A DNA stretch of 64,000 nt. Source: Neosynechococcus sphagnicola sy1. GTDB taxonomy: Bacteria; Cyanobacteriota; Cyanobacteriia; Neosynechococcales; Neosynechococcaceae. A program made the position numbers and the translations under genes. The notes beneath the pieces were generated by a model. The model ran no database searches and had not been told where the DNA came from. It saw nothing but the letters and a program-made list of their open reading frames with translations. The stretch spans positions 1 through 64,000 of the forward strand of contig NZ_JJML01000006.1 in NCBI RefSeq assembly GCF_000775285.1, given 5' to 3'. The stretch's first letter is position 1, and each line of letters opens with the position of its first letter. Below are positions 41,000-50,459 of this stretch, piece by piece.

Positions 41000-41965
41000 C
41001 TAGCTCATCGCCAGCATCCGCTGGATCGGACGTAGTGCCGCCAAACGCATCGGTTCTGCTAGGGTAATTTCTGGGATACCGAGTTTCATCGTCCAATACA
41101 GCTTCTCAAGGGTATTCAGTCGCATAAACGGACACTCATTGCAGTTGCAATTATTCAGGGGGGGAGCCGGAATAAACTGCTTATGGGGTGCTTGCTTTTG
41201 CATTTGGTGAATAATCCCCGGTTCGGTAGCAACAATAAAGCTCTGCTGGGAACTTTGGAGACAATACTGTAGCAGTGCCGTTGTGGAGCCAATGTAACTG
41301 GCATGACGCAGAATCGCGGTTTCACATTCTGGATGGGCAATGACCGTGGCCGTGGGATGGGCCATCTGGAGTTGCACCAGCTTCTTTTCGGAAAAAGTTT
41401 CATGCACCACACAACTGCCCTGCCATAACAGCATCTCTCGTCCGGTTTGCTGCATCACATAGCGTCCCAGGTTACGATCTGGGGCAAAAATAATCGGCTG
41501 AGCTAGAGGAATCTGCCGGACAATTTTGACGGCATTGGCGCTGGTGCAAATGATGTCACTCATCGCCTTAATCTCAGCGGTACAGTTAATGTAAGAAATT
41601 ACCAAATGATCCGGATGGGCAGCCTTGAAGGTCGCAAAGGCATCGGCAGGGCAACTGTCTGCCAGGGAGCAGCCTGCGTTGAGGTCTGGGAGCAACACGC
41701 GCTTGCCAGGATTGAGAATCTTGGCGGTTTCGGCCATAAAGTGAACCCCTGCAAACACAATCACTGCGGCTGGGGTGGTTGCTGCCTGCTGGGAAAGCCC
41801 TAAAGAATCACCAATATAGTCGGCAACATCTTGAATATCGGGTTCCTGATAATAGTGGGCTAAAATCACAGCATTCAGTTCCCGCTTCAAGATCTGGATA
41901 GCTGCAAACAAGTCGGTTGGGGGAAGCTGAGTGGTTGGGGGAAGAAGATTGGCAGCAGTGAACAC
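41000..41965 (-). CDS. nadA: quinolinate synthase A
   Basis: A 321-residue [4Fe-4S] enzyme condensing iminoaspartate with dihydroxyacetone phosphate to quinolinate. It has [35 protein letters not shown] and cysteines in [32 protein letters not shown] and the C-terminal [19 protein letters not shown]. Three of these bind the cluster. It works with NadC (38085-38954) in de novo NAD synthesis. A near-perfect inverted repeat 27 bases upstream of the start suggests an operator. Confidence 0.96.
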   Translation of the reverse strand: MFTAANLLPPTTQLPPTDLFAAIQILKRELNAVILAHYYQEPDIQDVADYIGDSLGLSQQAATTPAAVIVFAGVHFMAETAKILNPGKRVLLPDLNAGCSLADSCPADAFATFKAAHPDHLVISYINCTAEIKAMSDIICTSANAVKIVRQIPLAQPIIFAPDRNLGRYVMQQTGREMLLWQGSCVVHETFSEKKLVQLQMAHPTATVIAHPECETAILRHASYIGSTTALLQYCLQSSQQSFIVATEPGIIHQMQKQAPHKQFIPAPPLNNCNCNECPFMRLNTLEKLYWTMKLGIPEITLAEPMRLAALRPIQRMLAMS

Positions 41966-41991
41966 AGTCTAAAGATCCCTAAGTAGAGACG

Positions 41992-42023
41992 AATTATGGT
42001 TGTTAACTACACTAACCATAATT
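41992..42023 (-). promoter_or_regulatory. inverted repeat upstream of nadA, operator candidate
   Basis: Arms AATTATGGTT (41992-42001) and AACCATAATT (42014-42023) are perfect 10-base complements around a 12-base spacer. The spacer itself contains GTTAACTA, partly mirrored by TAGTTAAA (42031-42038). It ends 27 bases upstream of the nadA ATG. NAD genes are controlled by NrtR or NiaR in many bacteria. Whether this matches the cyanobacterial NrtR box I cannot confirm. Confidence 0.55.
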
Positions 42024-42188
42024 AAAATTATAGTTAAACCTACCAAAAATCACAAGATGCAGTTGAATTCTGCCCAAGTGCTGTCAAAATCCTTCTAGCT
42101 TGCCTATTCTGGTATAGGAAGCTTATCAACCCTCAGCCCAGATTCTCAAGGAATTTCTATGCCCCGTTCCTGCCAATTTCCCCCCACG

Positions 42189-43139
42189 ATGAAGATTGCG
42201 GTGGTTGGGGATGTGCATGATCTCTGGGATGCAGCAGATGGAGACGCATTGGCGGAGTTGGGGGCCGATTTATTGTTGCTGGTGGGAGATTTTGGCAACG
42301 AAGCAGTTGAGGTTGTGCGAGCCATCGCAGCGCTAGATATCCCCAAGGCCGTGATTTTGGGGAACCATGATGCCTGGTACTCGGCCTCGGAATGGGGGAT
42401 GCGTCAGTGTCCCTATAATCGCACCCAGGAAGATCGAGTCCAACAGCAATTAGATCTCTTAGGGGGTACCCATGTGGGCTATGGCAAGCTCGACTTCCCC
42501 TCCCTGAACCTTACGGTTGTGGGGGCTCGTCCCTTTAGTTGGGGAGGCTCGGTCTGGAAAAATGTTGAATTCTATCAACAGCGCTATGGGATTGGTGGCT
42601 TTGAGGAATCAACAGCCTGTATTCTCAACGCTGCCCAGCGGGCGCACCACAATACCCTGATTTTCATGGGGCACTGTGGGCCCTATGGTTTGGGCGATCG
42701 CCCTGAAGATCCCTGTGGCAAAGATTGGCAACCCATTGGTGGCGATCACGGTGACCCGGACTTTACCGCTGCGATCGCCCAGACTCTTGAGTTGGGGAAA
42801 ACCATTCCCCTGGTCGTTTTTGGTCATATGCACCACACCCTCCGCCACACCAAACAAGTCCTGCGCACCCCCGTTCATGTCGGCGCTGAGTCCACTGTTT
42901 ACCTGAATGCGGCCGCTGTCCCGCGCGTGGTGCGCACCGCCGCAGGGCTACGACGTAATTTCTCCCTGGTCACCCTAGAGTCCGGCATAGTATCGCAGAT
43001 CGCGCTGGTTTGGATCGATGAGCAGTTCAAAATTGTGTCGGAACAGGTTTGGTTTCACCGTCCCTACCCCCTGGTACCGGAACCCCAAAGCCTAGGATAT
43101 TCCAGCTATTCTCTTGAATTAGGATCACGCGGCAGTTAG
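42189..43139 (+). CDS. metallophosphoesterase (TIGR04168-like)
   Basis: A 316-residue calcineurin-like phosphoesterase from ATG 42189 (MKIAVVGDVHDLWD; frame open from 42159). Metal-binding motifs are GDVHD, VGDFGNE, LGNHDAWY, MGHCGPYG and FGHMHH, the full set of the superfamily. Length and motif spacing fit the cyanobacterial and plant-plastid TIGR04168 group, whose substrate is unknown. The stop overlaps that of convergent thrS by 4 bases. Confidence 0.88.
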   Translation: MKIAVVGDVHDLWDAADGDALAELGADLLLLVGDFGNEAVEVVRAIAALDIPKAVILGNHDAWYSASEWGMRQCPYNRTQEDRVQQQLDLLGGTHVGYGKLDFPSLNLTVVGARPFSWGGSVWKNVEFYQQRYGIGGFEESTACILNAAQRAHHNTLIFMGHCGPYGLGDRPEDPCGKDWQPIGGDHGDPDFTAAIAQTLELGKTIPLVVFGHMHHTLRHTKQVLRTPVHVGAESTVYLNAAAVPRVVRTAAGLRRNFSLVTLESGIVSQIALVWIDEQFKIVSEQVWFHRPYPLVPEPQSLGYSSYSLELGSRGS

Positions 43140-44957
43140 AAGGGCTCATAGGTAGCGATGGCGTGTTTCAGTTTGTCGACTACTTCCGTCGTTGCCATAG
43201 CTCCTAACTCTCCCTGGGCACGGGTACGAATACTCAGGGTCGTCGCTTCCACTTCTTTAGCTCCAACCACTGCCATCACCGGGATTTTATCTTTCTCCGC
43301 ATTGCGGATTAGTTTCCCTAGGCGATCGCCACTGGTATCCACCTCAGATCGAATCCCCCAACGGCGCATTTGCTCGACCACTTGGTGCACATAGGCCAAT
43401 TGTTCTTCGCCGACGGGCAGTAACCGCACCTGAATGGGGGCTAACCACAGGGGGAAATCCCCCTCATACTCCTCAATCAAAATCCCAATTAAGCGCTCAA
43501 GCGATCCAAAGGGAGCCCGGTGGATCATCACCGGACGTTGGCGTGTGCCATCCTCCGCTACGTACTCTAAATCAAACCGCTCCGGCAGATTGTAGTCCAC
43601 CTGAACGGTTCCCAATTGCCACTCCCGCTCCAGGGCATCCTGGAAGATAAAGTCCAGCTTCGGTCCGTAGAAAGCTGCTTCTCCAATGCCTTCGAAGTAG
43701 TTCATCCCCAGGGTTTCCACCGCACGGCGGATGGCTGCCTGGGATTTTTCCCACGCCTCATCAGAACCAATGTACTTATCAGAGGTTGGGTCGCGGAAAC
43801 TCAGACGGGCACGAAAGTTTTGTAGCTTCAAACTTTTAAAAACTGCCAGAATCAGATCCACGACGTTCAAGAACTCCGCATCCAGTTGTGCTGGGGTGAC
43901 AAACAAATGGGAGTCATCCACCGTAAAGCCTCTGACGCGGGTCAGTCCCCCCAATTCCCCCGATTGCTCATAGCGGTAGACAGTCCCAAATTCGGCGAGG
44001 CGCATGGGTAACTGGCGATAGGAGCGCAGTTCACTCTTATAGATTTGAATATGAAACGGACAGTTCATCGGCTTTAGGACAAAGCCCTGCTCTAAGGCAG
44101 CAGCTTCGGCACTCTCGGCCATCAGCGGGAACATATCCTCGTGATATTTTTGCCAGTGCCCCGAGGTTTTGAATAAATCCACGCGGGCAATGTGAGGGGT
44201 GACAACCTGCTGGTAGCCGCGCTTCAGTTGCTCCTGCTTCAGAAAATCTTCTAGCACCGAGCGCAGGGTCGTCCCCTTCGGGGTCCACAGGGGTAAGCCT
44301 GGCCCCACGGGATCTGCAAAGATAAACAAACCCAATTCTTTGCCCAGTTTTCGATGATCGCGGCGCTGGGCTTCAAGCTTCCGACGTTTGTACTCAGCCA
44401 ACTGCTCGGGGGTTTCCCAGGCCGTGCCATAGATTCGCTGCAACTGAGCCTTGGTCTCATCGCCTCGCCAATAAGCTCCGGCAACACTCTCTAGCTCAAT
44501 GGCATCGGGGTTAATCTCAGCAGTATTTTCCAGGTGGGGGGCCAGCACAGAGATCCCACCACTGATCCCCCAGATGGTAGAGGGTAATCGGCTCCTCAAG
44601 ACCCGCTAAAATTTCTAGCTTGTAGGGTTCTTGAATCGCCTGAATCCGTTGTTGCGCCTCCTCCCGACTCACCTGTTCTCGATGGACGGGCAACTTACGG
44701 TTGATAATCTTCACCATCTCTTTTTTGATGGTCTTCAAATCTTTATCTGTGAAGGGTTCAGGATGGTCAAAGTCGTAGTAGAACCCATTTTCAATCCATG
44801 GTCCAATGGTGACTTGAGCCTTGGGAAACAGCTTCTGTACCGCCATCGCCATCACATGGGAGGTGGTGTGGCGAATTTTCTTCAACGTCTCCGACTCACT
44901 GGTTCGGAGGAGATGAATTTTCGCAGGTTCAGCAGAGGGAAAAACAGGGACAGACAT
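43136..44957 (-). pseudogene. thrS: threonyl-tRNA synthetase, frameshifted at C6
   Basis: A class II synthetase charging tRNA-Thr. ATG 44957 begins a protein without the TGS domain, as in other cyanobacteria, starting near LKKIRHTTSHVMAMAVQKLF. The editing domain has the zinc ligands HTTSH and DLCAGPH. The frame breaks inside that motif at six C (44536-44541). With five C it reads WWDLCAGPHLENTAE. The catalytic core shows VKPMNCPFHIQIY, TRVRGFTVDDSHLF and a C-terminal anticodon domain (LGKLIRNAEKDKIPVMAVVG). Restored length is about 606 residues. Since the enzyme is essential, the break is almost certainly a sequence error. Confidence 0.94.
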
Positions 44958-45618
44958 GGATGTCAATGAAGAAAATTCAGAACGCAATCGAGAACGCCAG
45001 AGGAGTTCAGCATCCTCTCTACCTCTATCTTAACTAGGGGATCTGCTCCTCGGAGAGCCATCCCTGAGAGAAGCAGGGGATCTCAAACATAGTACGGAAT
45101 ATCAACGCGTTACCATTTAAATATCAGGCTCTACACCCAAGGCACGATACCGAGTCTCAGTTTACCGGGACCTGAAGGGAAGGGGTAAAGATAGGATCAC
45201 AACCACTCTGGGACAATTTTCAGGACTGATGGGGCGGTGTCGGCAGCTTTCAAACACAAAAAACCTGTTTTTTAGGCTCCCTGGAGCAGGCAAATCTCCG
45301 AACACGGGTACAGTAGGCACAGGAGGAGGCTCCTACGGTCTAACTGCTGAAACCAGCCACTAAGGGGGAGCCTGGAGTAAAGACTTCGAGGCTGGTGGTA
45401 TGGCATCATTTGGTAACAGCATGTTGGCAGGCTCCTCCCCTGATTTGGGATGGAGAACACGATTCGTTCACCGAATAACCCACAGAGATAAAAGTTAAAA
45501 GTTTGGTGCACAACCCCTGGATGAGGGCCTGATCGCAGCGTTAAAGAATCAATATCTGAACAATGACTTACAATAACCAATTTCAAATTTGCTAAAAATC
45601 TGGCGCGGAGGGACTCAA
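44958..45618. other. long intergenic region, no gene recognised; repeated GGCTCC motif
   Basis: This 660-base divergent spacer lies between thrS and the DUF2973 gene. Between about 45270 and 45450 the heptamer AGGCTCC recurs (near 45274, 45328, 45430) with one inverted GGAGCCT (near 45366), so several alternative stems are possible. Poly-A and poly-T arms (AAAAAACCTGTTTTTT, 45259-45274) flank it on the left. This could be a structured RNA, but no known family (tmRNA, 6S, SRP, RNase P) fits. A 104-residue minus-strand frame (45272-45586) has no coding character. The thrS leader should lie at the left end. Confidence 0.4.
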
Positions 45619-45948
45619 ATGCTACAGCTACTTTACATCCTTGCTTTTACAATTCTGGCCTTCTTGGCAGTTGGCAACCTCATCCGTAGCCTCCTGACCC
45701 TCGGAATTGAAGCCCAGCGTACCTATTCTCCAGTGGGTTGGGGGACGAGTGGTCAGCCCGACGCTAGTTTTACTCCCCATCCGCAATCCCGTTCCTCCCC
45801 CCACCCAGAACTCTTGGATGCCGCGGGCAATGTCATCAATGAACCCCTGCTGGTGATGCGTTCGATGACTGTTGAAGATGCCAGAGAGCGCTTAGATGCC
45901 CTCTATGAGGCATCTCCTGGTTATGATGGCGAGTCTCGGGATGAGTGA
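45619..45948 (+). CDS. DUF2973-type small membrane protein
   Basis: A 109-residue protein from ATG 45619 (MLQLLYILAFTILAFLAVGNLIRSL). An N-terminal transmembrane helix is followed by a Pro/Ser-rich segment. A short conserved-looking C-terminus (ELLDAAGNVINEPLLVMRSMTVEDARERLDALY) completes it. The sequence fits the cyanobacterial DUF2973 family; its function is unknown. The frame extends upstream to 45589 without good codons. It precedes the DUF389 gene by 16 bases, so the two are likely an operon. Confidence 0.78.
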   Translation: MLQLLYILAFTILAFLAVGNLIRSLLTLGIEAQRTYSPVGWGTSGQPDASFTPHPQSRSSPHPELLDAAGNVINEPLLVMRSMTVEDARERLDALYEASPGYDGESRDE

Positions 45949-45964
45949 TTCAGTAAGGTAAAAG

Positions 45965-46987
45965 ATGATGGGATTTCTTTGGCAGCAGGTACAGACTTTT
46001 CTAAACCGCAAGGTTGAGCCAGCCCAACTGCAAGAGCTAAAAATTGAGCTTCTGGAAGAGTCCACGGCGGATTCCAGCTATCTGATTCTGATCATTGGTT
46101 CCTGCGCGATCGCCACCTTAGGGTTACTGTCCAACAGTGCCGCTGTCATCATTGGGGCCATGCTCATTGCCCCCCTGATGTCCCCGATTCGAGGCATTGC
46201 CTTAGGGGCTCTCGAAGGCAGCCCCGAACTTTTTCGTCGTGGCTTCTTGTCTGTAATCCTGGGCACCCTGATAGCAACTACCCTGGCTTGTTTCCTAGGA
46301 GTGTTGGTGAGCCTGCCAACCTATGGCAGTGAGATTCTTGCCCGTTCCCAGCCCAATATTCTGGATCTGGGAATTGCGATCGCCGCAGGTGGGATTAGCG
46401 GGTATGCGCGGGTGCGTCCCAAAATTTCAGATACGTTGGCTGGTACGGCGATCGCCGTGGCACTGATGCCCCCGGTATGCGTGATTGGCTTGGGACTGGC
46501 CCAGCTGAATCTCCCCCTCAGCCAAGGGGCAACCCTGCTCTACCTGACCAATTTGTTGGGAATTACCCTTTCCTGTATGTTGGCTTTTTGGCTGACGGGC
46601 TATACACCCCTAGCCCAAGCTAAACAGGGACTGGCTTGGACCCTTGCCTTGACCGGGGTCTTACTGATTCCCCTCAGCTACAGTTTTGCTGAATTGGCGC
46701 GACAAGCCCGATTAGAAGCCAGCCTCAAACAGGCTTTACTCAATCGCACCATTACCTTTCAGAAGCTCGAGCTAGTGCACTTGGAAACCAACTGGCTGCA
46801 TCAGCCCCCTGAGGTGCGGTTGACAGTGCGGGCAAAACAACGAGTGACGCCAAAACAGGTGCAACTTCTGGAAGAATTTGTTGCCAAAGCCATGAAACAG
46901 CCTTTTAAGCTGATTTTTGAGGTCAGCCAGGTGGAGGAAATAACTAGAGAATCTGATCCTGAGGCTCTGAACTCACAAAACCCGTGA
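45965..46987 (+). CDS. DUF389 (TIGR00341) membrane protein
   Basis: A 340-residue protein with an N-terminal soluble stretch, about six to seven membrane helices and a soluble C-terminal domain (about 250-340). Marks are SNSAAVIIGAMLIAPLMSPI and a repeated-like GTAIAVALMPPVCVIGLGLA typical of DUF389. The transported substrate, if any, is unknown. The final codons lie inside a 19-bp inverted repeat that forms the terminator shared with psaJ. Confidence 0.88.
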   Translation: MMGFLWQQVQTFLNRKVEPAQLQELKIELLEESTADSSYLILIIGSCAIATLGLLSNSAAVIIGAMLIAPLMSPIRGIALGALEGSPELFRRGFLSVILGTLIATTLACFLGVLVSLPTYGSEILARSQPNILDLGIAIAAGGISGYARVRPKISDTLAGTAIAVALMPPVCVIGLGLAQLNLPLSQGATLLYLTNLLGITLSCMLAFWLTGYTPLAQAKQGLAWTLALTGVLLIPLSYSFAELARQARLEASLKQALLNRTITFQKLELVHLETNWLHQPPEVRLTVRAKQRVTPKQVQLLEEFVAKAMKQPFKLIFEVSQVEEITRESDPEALNSQNP

Positions 46988-47013
46988 CCTTCGAGAAGGT
47001 CACGGGTTTTGTG
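46974..47013. terminator. bidirectional terminator between DUF389 gene and psaJ
   Basis: Perfect 19-base arms: 46974-46992 (CACAAAACCCGTGACCTTC) and 46995-47013 (GAAGGTCACGGGTTTTGTG), with T-rich right and A-rich left flanks. It spans the stop codon of the DUF389 gene and lies 26 bases beyond the psaJ stop, so one hairpin can end both convergent transcripts. Confidence 0.88.
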
Positions 47014-47038
47014 TCTGTATGGACTAACGGAGGAAGGT

Positions 47039-47164
47039 CTACAAGGGATGGAACAGCAAGTCTGGAAAGAAACGGTTGAATTCGATCAGAATGCCAGCTG
47101 TAATCACCATCCAAGCCGTAGCTAATACGGGAGCTGTCGAAAGGTACTTAAGGAAATACTGCAT
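47039..47164 (-). CDS. psaJ: photosystem I subunit PsaJ (subunit IX)
   Basis: A 41-residue protein: [19 protein letters not shown], then [22 protein letters not shown]. This is PsaJ almost to the letter: a short N-terminus, one transmembrane helix and a lumenal FFPDLLFHP tail. It binds chlorophyll and carotenoid and stabilises PsaF at the edge of PSI. It lies 43 bases downstream of psaF on the same strand, the usual psaF-psaJ operon. Terminator at 46974-47013. Confidence 0.96.
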   Translation of the reverse strand: MQYFLKYLSTAPVLATAWMVITAGILIEFNRFFPDLLFHPL

Positions 47165-47207
47165 GTGCAATTCTCCGAAGAATGATTGAATTAAAGGAGT
47201 TTAGCAA

Positions 47208-47693
47208 TTAGCGTGGAGAGACCGGAATCTCAGAATCTTTGGCAGTCAACTCACCTGATGCCAGTTCCTTCAAAGCTGCTAGGGGCCATGCAAAACCTGT
47301 GAGCATACATTTGATGGCTAACGGAACATCAATAATAACTTCTTTCTCTTCAGGGGAATCCCCTTTCTTGATGGCCTGTAGGTAGGAACGACCTACCCAA
47401 CCAATCCAACCTGCGATGAATAGAAACAGGAGGCTGGGGATGGTAAATTCACCAGCATGACTGAAACGTCCATCGACAATCAGGTGGGGTAACCCATCTT
47501 CGCCGCAGAGTAGACCAGACTTCGCGTAGAAGTCAAAACGCTTAGCTGCCGTAGCACTGACAGAGGTCTGCGCTCGCTGCTTAAAAGCAGCCGATTGACT
47601 ACAAGGGGTCAAGCCCGCGACATCCGCAGAGGCAGTGGGAGCAAACCCAATCCAGAGGGTAAAAACAAGTAACAAAGCAAACAATCGACGCAT
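47208..47693 (-). CDS. psaF: photosystem I subunit PsaF (subunit III)
   Basis: A 161-residue precursor from ATG 47693 ([17 protein letters not shown]); the frame extends to 47723 but the signal peptide fixes the start. Cleavage is expected after PTASA, giving [17 protein letters not shown], the lumenal N-terminus. The membrane span is [19 protein letters not shown] and the stromal C-terminus ends [14 protein letters not shown]. PsaF is the plastocyanin/cytochrome c6-side subunit of PSI. Divergent from tsaD; a dyad TTTGTA-G-TACAAA (47726-47738) lies between the psaF start and its upstream region. Confidence 0.96.
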   Translation of the reverse strand: MRRLFALLLVFTLWIGFAPTASADVAGLTPCSQSAAFKQRAQTSVSATAAKRFDFYAKSGLLCGEDGLPHLIVDGRFSHAGEFTIPSLLFLFIAGWIGWVGRSYLQAIKKGDSPEEKEVIIDVPLAIKCMLTGFAWPLAALKELASGELTAKDSEIPVSPR

Positions 47694-47725
47694 GGAATTC
47701 TTCCCTTCTCTTACAAAACACAACG

Positions 47726-47738
47726 TTTGTAGTACAAA
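47726..47738. promoter_or_regulatory. short dyad in psaF upstream region
   Basis: Perfect half-sites TTTGTA and TACAAA around one central G lie 33 bases upstream of the psaF ATG. A partial copy TTTTTGTACAGG follows at about 47750. It could be an operator or part of the promoter. One HLR1-like half-site (CTTACAAAA, 47710-47718) is present but without the second half. Confidence 0.3.
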
Positions 47739-47904
47739 AGGATGAGACTTTTTGTACAGGCGAGTTAGAGATCCCGCCCCATATCCGACCTACTAAAAGC
47801 AGGCACGAATACTTTAGACTGAATCCACTACTCCTTAGCCAGTAGTGGCGATCCTATGGATACCTCACCTCAGGCGGCTCACCCATCCAAAACGTTACCA
47901 GCAA

Positions 47905-48954
47905 ATGGCAATTGTTTTAGCAATTGAAACAAGTTGTGACGAAACAGCAGCGGCAATTGTAAATAATTGTCATGTTTGTAGTAGTGTCGTGAGCTCGCAA
48001 ATATCCCTCCATCGCCAATACGGCGGGGTGGTACCAGAAATGGCTTCCCGGGAACACGTAGCCATCGTCAATGCCGCGATCTCCCAGGCAATGCAATCCG
48101 CCCATTTGAATTGGTCAGAGATCGATGGCATCGCGGTTACCTCAGCCCCCGGCCTGGTGGGTGCCTTGTTGGTCGGGTTAAGTGCCGCCAAGACCCTCGC
48201 AGTGTTGCATCATAAGCCTTTTTTGGGGGTACATCACTTAGAAGGGCACATTTATGCCTCCTACTTAACCGATCCCACCTTGCAACCGCCGTTTCTTTGT
48301 CTGCTGGTTTCTGGCGGTCATACCAGCCTGATCTTCGTCAAGAACTGTGGCGATTATGAGACCCTCGGGCAAACCCGCGATGATGCCGCGGGGGAAGCCT
48401 TTGATAAGGTGGCTCGGTTGTTGGATCTGGGCTATCCCGGTGGCCCCGCCATTGATCTCCTGGCAGCTCAGGGGAATCCCCAACGTTTTCCCCTCCCCGA
48501 AGGTCAGATTTCATTACCTGGGGGGGTATATCATCCCTATGACACCAGCTTCAGTGGTCTCAAAACGGCGGTTTTACGTCTGGTACAAAAGCTAGAGCAA
48601 ACGGGGCAGGTGCCCTTACCCGTAGCCGATCTGGCTGCCAGTTTTCAGGCAGCGGTGGTGCGTGCCTTAACGCGACGGGCGATCGCCTGTGCCCTGGACT
48701 ATGGTCTGGGCACAATTGTTGTGGGAGGTGGGGTCGCTGCGAACCGAGGACTACGGCAACAGTTGCAACAGGCCGCAGCCCTCCATAACCTGCATGTCCT
48801 GTTCCCACCGATGCAGTTCTGCACCGATAATGCGGCCATGATTGCCTGTGCAGCGGCGGATCATCTTAACCGAGGTCACTGCTCCCCCCTAACCCTCGGA
48901 GTCCAGTCCCGTCTAGCGATCGCCGATGTCATGCAACTCTATCAACCGGATTGA
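47905..48954 (+). CDS. tsaD: tRNA N6-adenosine threonylcarbamoyltransferase
   Basis: A 349-residue Kae1/TsaD protein from ATG 47905 ([19 protein letters not shown]). The metal-binding histidines lie in [11 protein letters not shown] and [38 protein letters not shown] and [10 protein letters not shown] are the other family blocks. With TsaB, TsaE and TsaC it forms t6A37 in ANN-decoding tRNAs. The neighbourhood tsaD next to psaF/psaJ is common in cyanobacteria. The upstream frame from 47845 has no family resemblance. Confidence 0.96.
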   Translation: MAIVLAIETSCDETAAAIVNNCHVCSSVVSSQISLHRQYGGVVPEMASREHVAIVNAAISQAMQSAHLNWSEIDGIAVTSAPGLVGALLVGLSAAKTLAVLHHKPFLGVHHLEGHIYASYLTDPTLQPPFLCLLVSGGHTSLIFVKNCGDYETLGQTRDDAAGEAFDKVARLLDLGYPGGPAIDLLAAQGNPQRFPLPEGQISLPGGVYHPYDTSFSGLKTAVLRLVQKLEQTGQVPLPVADLAASFQAAVVRALTRRAIACALDYGLGTIVVGGGVAANRGLRQQLQQAAALHNLHVLFPPMQFCTDNAAMIACAAADHLNRGHCSPLTLGVQSRLAIADVMQLYQPD

Positions 48955-48968
48955 GGAATCCTGTAGCC

Positions 48969-49559
48969 ATGCCGATCCGGGACGCCCTCCTGACCGATCT
49001 CCCTGCGATTGTTAGCATCTACAACGCTGCCATCCCAGGCCGATTAGCCACCGCAGATTTGGAGCCAGTGACCCTAGAGAGCCGACTGGCTTGGTTTCAA
49101 GCCCACTCTCCCACCCGACACCCCATTTGGGTGTTTGAAGGGACGGACGCGATGGCCAGCAGTTCAGCGCACTCCTCTGACGAGGGGGTGTCAATGACCA
49201 TCGCGGGTTGGTTGAGCTTTCAAGCTTTTTACGGACGACCCGCTTACCGGGCTACAGCAGAACTCAGCCTCTATGTAGCCCCCCAGCACCATCGCCAGGG
49301 CATTGGGCGGCAACTCTTAGAGCAGGCACTGCGATCAGCCCCTGACCTAGGTCTCAACATACTGCTGGGCTTTATTTTTGCCCATAATCAGCCCAGCTTG
49401 AAGCTATTTAAGACGCTGGACTTCCAGCCTTGGGGGCACTTGCCCGGCATTGCTAACTTAGACGGCACGGAGCGGGATTTGGTGATTGTAGGGCGACGAA
49501 TTACAGGACAGCTTTGGAACTGTCCCTGTCGTTCCAAGGACTCAGAACCCTTAGGGTAA
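48969..49559 (+). CDS. GNAT family N-acetyltransferase (MddA/Pat-like)
   Basis: A 196-residue acetyltransferase from ATG 48969 (frame from TTG 48951, overlapping the tsaD end). It shows IRDALLTDLPAIVSIYNAAI, an acidic insertion (about 65-80), and GWLSFQAFYGRPAYRATAELSLYV. The acetyl-CoA loop is HHRQGIGRQLLEQAL. The order matches phosphinothricin/methionine sulfone acetyltransferase-like GNATs. The substrate here is unknown. Probably co-transcribed with tsaD. Confidence 0.85.
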   Translation: MPIRDALLTDLPAIVSIYNAAIPGRLATADLEPVTLESRLAWFQAHSPTRHPIWVFEGTDAMASSSAHSSDEGVSMTIAGWLSFQAFYGRPAYRATAELSLYVAPQHHRQGIGRQLLEQALRSAPDLGLNILLGFIFAHNQPSLKLFKTLDFQPWGHLPGIANLDGTERDLVIVGRRITGQLWNCPCRSKDSEPLG

Positions 49560-49616
49560 AGTTAAGAATATTTTCAGTGCCCTGCCCACCATGATGTCCA
49601 AACCCCTGATGCGTGC

Positions 49617-50369
49617 ATGATCTCGCTCTCCTCTGCCCATGAAACACTGTCCCTGTCCCCCATGACCCAGGAAGCTCCGGTAACCTCCCAACTTTCCCCC
49701 TGGTTAACACCATTGATTTACAACCTGGGGCGTCATGGGTTAATGCCACTCTATTTTCAGCAGATAGAGATTGTCGGACAGGAGCACTTACCCACCAGCG
49801 GCCCTGTGATTCTGGCACCCACCCATCGCTCCCGCTGGGATGCCCTCGTGGTGCCCTATGCGGCGGGACGAGATATCACCGGACGCGATTTACGCTTTAT
49901 GGTGTCAATTAATGAGATCAAGGGAGTTCAGGGTTGGTTTATCCGCCGGCTGGGTGGCTTTCCCATTGACCCCCTGCAACCTGCGATCGCCAGCCTGCGC
50001 CATGGGGTGGGACTGCTGTGCCAGGGTGAGACCCTCGTGATCTTTCCGGAAGGAGCGATCTTTCGAGAACCAGGAATTCACCCCCTCAAGCCTGGCCTTG
50101 CCCGACTGGCCTTACAAGCAGAAGCCCATCAACCGGGCTTGGGAATCCAAATTGTTCCCATCTATATTCAATACAACCAGCCCATCCCCCAATGGCGATC
50201 GCAGGTTCAGGTAAAGATTGGGGCTCCCCTTGCCGTCTCAACCTACGATTCAACGGCGTTGAAACCCAGCGCCCAACACTTGACATCCGATCTAGCGGGG
50301 GCGCTCCAGCAGTTACTCCCCGCTCAACGCCAAGAACTCGGTCAACCCTGTCCGAGCCTGAGTCACTGA
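49617..50369 (+). CDS. plsC: 1-acyl-sn-glycerol-3-phosphate acyltransferase family protein
   Basis: A 250-residue PlsC-type acyltransferase that would put the second acyl chain on lysophosphatidate. Motifs are the catalytic HRSRWDALV (HX4D), FMVSINEIKG, GGFPIDPLQ and FPEGAIFREPGIHPLKPG. Start is ATG 49617 or ATG 49662 (MTQEAPVTS). Cyanobacteria often have more than one PlsC-like enzyme, so the acceptor lipid is not certain. Membrane-associated. Confidence 0.87.
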   Translation: MISLSSAHETLSLSPMTQEAPVTSQLSPWLTPLIYNLGRHGLMPLYFQQIEIVGQEHLPTSGPVILAPTHRSRWDALVVPYAAGRDITGRDLRFMVSINEIKGVQGWFIRRLGGFPIDPLQPAIASLRHGVGLLCQGETLVIFPEGAIFREPGIHPLKPGLARLALQAEAHQPGLGIQIVPIYIQYNQPIPQWRSQVQVKIGAPLAVSTYDSTALKPSAQHLTSDLAGALQQLLPAQRQELGQPCPSLSH

Positions 50370-50459
50370 TCCCATCCCCAGGGATAGACCCAGGTCACCC
50401 AATGGTAAGATACGCGAAGTTTGAGTCAGTCCATTATTGCTCAATTCTCTAAGTCCTCC

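Noticed and set aside
45272-45586. 104-residue minus-strand open frame
   Set aside because: Composition is unlike a protein (no domain, scattered Cys/Pro, no ribosome binding site) and it overlaps the repeat-like GGCTCC region, so it is probably chance.
47701-47760. HLR1 element upstream of psaF
   Set aside because: Only one imperfect half-site (CTTACAAAA) is present and the second half at 2-base spacing is missing.
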